Source of the DNA: Anaerolineae bacterium
Lineage (GTDB): Bacteria > Chloroflexota > Anaerolineae > Promineifilales > Promineifilaceae
Assembly (NCBI GenBank): GCA_030425205.1
Contig: JAUIAP010000011.1
Span: forward strand, 1-64,000
DNA length: 64,000 nucleotides
Reading direction: 5' to 3'
Numbering within the stretch: position 1 is the stretch's first letter; each line of letters starts with the position of its first letter. This document shows, in pieces, positions 62,361 through 64,000 of the stretch. The notes beneath the pieces are model-generated. The model was not told the DNA's origin. It was given only the letters and a program-made list of their open reading frames with translations, and did no database searches. The translations under genes were made by a program, and so were the position numbers.

Positions 62361-62393
62361 CGTAACGATGTCGTAACGCTATATCAGTAAGAT
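62361..62393 (+). promoter_or_regulatory. CGTAACG direct repeats, 11-bp period, upstream of second BNR gene
   Basis: CGTAACG at 62361 and 62372, then a weaker CAGTAAG in phase. It is the counterpart of 34220-34252. Both genes also carry a purine-rich ribosome site close to the ATG. Paired conservation around otherwise diverged sequence supports a regulator site. Confidence 0.6.
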
Positions 62394-62436
62394 GGTTCTC
62401 AATTCATCTTGATTAATAACATGAAAGGAGAACCCC

Positions 62437-64000
62437 ATGAATTCCGCAACTCGATTGCAGTGGCCTATTACCATCACATTGACCGTTCTATTGAGCATAA
62501 TTATCTTTTGGACCGCTTCGGCGCAACCGCGCCCGCAAGAGCAAGCGACAGAGGCGCATTCTGCCCCTTCCGTTGATACAACATCCGCACAATTCCCCCG
62601 CTATCATATCTATACACCTCCTTCAACGCTCGGGCAAAGCGCGGGCGAACCAACGCTCGGTGTGAATCACATCACCAATGCAACGATGTATATCGCTGTT
62701 TTGGAAACATTGCGTATTCACTTTGATGACGACTATTCCCAAGCGTTAATCGCTGATCCAGAGGTCGATCATCGCATCTGCTCCTCCCCTGTCAAAGAGG
62801 TTTGGCTCGATAAAAGTTATGACCTGCACGTGCAAACCCTCGACCCGATCCTCTTCACCGATCCGCTCACGGGCCGCACCTTTAGCTCTCAGTTGATTCC
62901 CAAAACGAGCATTCTCGGCATCTCCGATGATGACGGTGAGACATGGCTGCCCAGCGAGGGGGCTGCCGCAGGCACATCCGGTCTCGATCATCAGACGATT
63001 GCCTCTGGCCCCTATCCACCGACATTCCCCATTCAAGGGATCGGCTATCCTCATGCCGTCTACTACTGCGGGCAGGATATCGCCTACGCCAACTGCGCCC
63101 GCAGTGATGATGGCGGCACTATATTTGGTCTCGCCATCCCAACCTATACCATCGCGCAGTGTGGCGGTCTGCACGGTCATCTGCAAGTCGAGCCGCTCTA
63201 TACTGATGAAAACGGCGTTGAGCAGGGCGGAACGGTCTACCTGCCCAACAAATCTTGTGGTGGCAATGCCGCTGTGATTGTCTCTGAAGATGCGGGAACA
63301 ACGTGGACGGTCCGCCATATTCCAGACAGTGTCGGGCCAGCCGGATTGAACGATCCGTCGGTCGGCATCGGGGCCAAAGGGACGCTCTATGTCGGCTATG
63401 GTGATTCGGATGAAACGCCGATGGTGGCCGTTTCGCGTGATCGTGGTGCAACATGGGACTCTATTCAAAACGTCGCCGCCAACATCTCGCCACCGTTGCA
63501 GACCGTTGTCTTCCCAGCCATGATCGCGGGTGATGATGATAGGGCTGCGATGGCATTTTTTGGCACGACCCATCCAAACGCTATCCAACTTAATGATGAA
63601 GCCGAATGGTATCTCTATGTATCGCACACGTTTGACGGCGGTGAAACATGGAACGCAATTAATGTGACACCGAACGATCCCATCCAGCGCGGGAGTATCT
63701 GCACGGGTGGGACAGCTTGCACGACAGGGGATCGCAATTTACTCGACTTCTTTGATGCGAAAGTCGATCGTGAAGGACGTGTCATCGTCGGCTTTGACGA
63801 CGGCTGCATTGGCGATTGCGTCATCGCGCCACCTAACTCATTCTCCGCCCGCGCCGCGATTGCGCGTCAGGAGGGGGGCTTACGGCTCTATGCAGCCTTT
63901 GACGAGGGTGCGCCAGAGGCGGCAACCGTTCCCGCCGCCCCACGTGTCGATGTCGTTGAGCAGGACGCTGTTCACACGGTCACGGTTGCGTGGACGTTGG
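62437..64000 (+). CDS. Paralogue of the BNR-like surface protein, truncated by the window end
   Basis: ATG at 62437 with AAAGGAG seven bases upstream opens a frame that runs to the last base of the window (about 521 codons). Signal peptide LTVLLSIIIFWTASAQ, then a protein closely related to that at 34333: QFPRYHIYTPPSTLGQS, ETLRIHFDDDYSQ, PVKEVWLDKSYD, ISDDDGETWLPSEG, VSRDRGATWDS, HTFDGGETWNA, and the start of the Fn3-like domain (VDVVEQDA). Asp-box-like turns are conserved. Most change is in the signal peptide and linker. The visible part lines up with about the first 560 residues of the paralogue. The 3' end lies beyond the window. Confidence 0.85.
   Translation, partial: MNSATRLQWPITITLTVLLSIIIFWTASAQPRPQEQATEAHSAPSVDTTSAQFPRYHIYTPPSTLGQSAGEPTLGVNHITNATMYIAVLETLRIHFDDDYSQALIADPEVDHRICSSPVKEVWLDKSYDLHVQTLDPILFTDPLTGRTFSSQLIPKTSILGISDDDGETWLPSEGAAAGTSGLDHQTIASGPYPPTFPIQGIGYPHAVYYCGQDIAYANCARSDDGGTIFGLAIPTYTIAQCGGLHGHLQVEPLYTDENGVEQGGTVYLPNKSCGGNAAVIVSEDAGTTWTVRHIPDSVGPAGLNDPSVGIGAKGTLYVGYGDSDETPMVAVSRDRGATWDSIQNVAANISPPLQTVVFPAMIAGDDDRAAMAFFGTTHPNAIQLNDEAEWYLYVSHTFDGGETWNAINVTPNDPIQRGSICTGGTACTTGDRNLLDFFDAKVDREGRVIVGFDDGCIGDCVIAPPNSFSARAAIARQEGGLRLYAAFDEGAPEAATVPAAPRVDVVEQDAVHTVTVAWTL

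Overview
The window looks like chromosomal or large-replicon DNA from a free-living, moderate-GC bacterium, most plausibly a filamentous or otherwise surface-active member of the Chloroflexota. This is inferred from gene content: a BTAD/NB-ARC/TPR regulator, a TPR-CHAT protein, secreted multidomain proteases with C-terminal membrane anchors, a giant YD-repeat protein, a VTC/DUF4956/CotH cluster and large multihaem cytochromes. No rRNA, tRNA or CRISPR array was seen. A genome-scale signature pervades everything: the palindrome TCGGCCGA, usually as (A/T)TCGGCCGA(A/T), occurs roughly 90 times by hand count against about one expected, inside genes on both strands. It resembles the HIP1 octamer of cyanobacteria but has a different sequence.

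Layout. 1-9 kb: end of a secreted protein, an M48 protease, a LacI-type sensor fused to a histidine kinase, a photolyase/cryptochrome, a DUF72 protein coupled to haem A synthase, and two copies of a small MITE-like element that carries a bidirectional terminator hairpin. 9-13 kb: an overlapping three-gene surface-polysaccharide operon (Wzz-like, O-antigen ligase/polymerase-like, lipoprotein). 13-18 kb: a large secreted M4/M36-type protease with thrombospondin type 3 repeats, and a c-type cytochrome. 18-21.6 kb: a plasmid-type maintenance module with octamer iterons, ParA, a small ribbon-helix-helix-like partner, a structured leader and a possible replication/DNA-binding protein. 21.7-27.2 kb: a TPR-CHAT protein followed by a secreted subtilisin that shares modules with the 13-17 kb protease.

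27.4-34.2 kb: EamA exporter, class III fructose-bisphosphatase, and an asymmetric heterodimeric ABC exporter. 34.3-37.1 kb: a secreted sialidase/BNR-like protein; a paralogue starts at 62.4 kb and runs off the window. Both share a 0.1-kb-scale promoter feature of CGTAACG direct repeats with 11-bp period. 37.2-39.7 kb: an ArsR-ArsC fusion with two operators, the wreck of an aquaporin gene, and a cytochrome P450. 39.7-52.3 kb: a SARP-like regulator divergent from a tiny gene that is coupled to a 3121-residue cohesin/dockerin/beta-propeller/YD-repeat protein.

52.6-57.5 kb: an M23 peptidase, then a tightly overlapping five-gene minus-strand operon (membrane cytochrome b, 9-haem cytochrome c, 2x[4Fe-4S] ferredoxin, FAD/NAD oxidoreductase, 16-haem cytochrome c). 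It looks like a complete electron conduit between NAD(P)H, the membrane and the cell surface and is the best candidate for a functionally undescribed system here. 57.8-62 kb: VTC polyphosphate polymerase, DUF4956 membrane protein, CotH lipoprotein kinase-like protein and a YceI lipoprotein, preceded by a Pho-box-like run of four 11-bp repeats. Intergenic DNA is rich in heptamer tandem arrays (GTATTGC/GTGGTGC) arranged as inverted pairs and in REP-like repeats.
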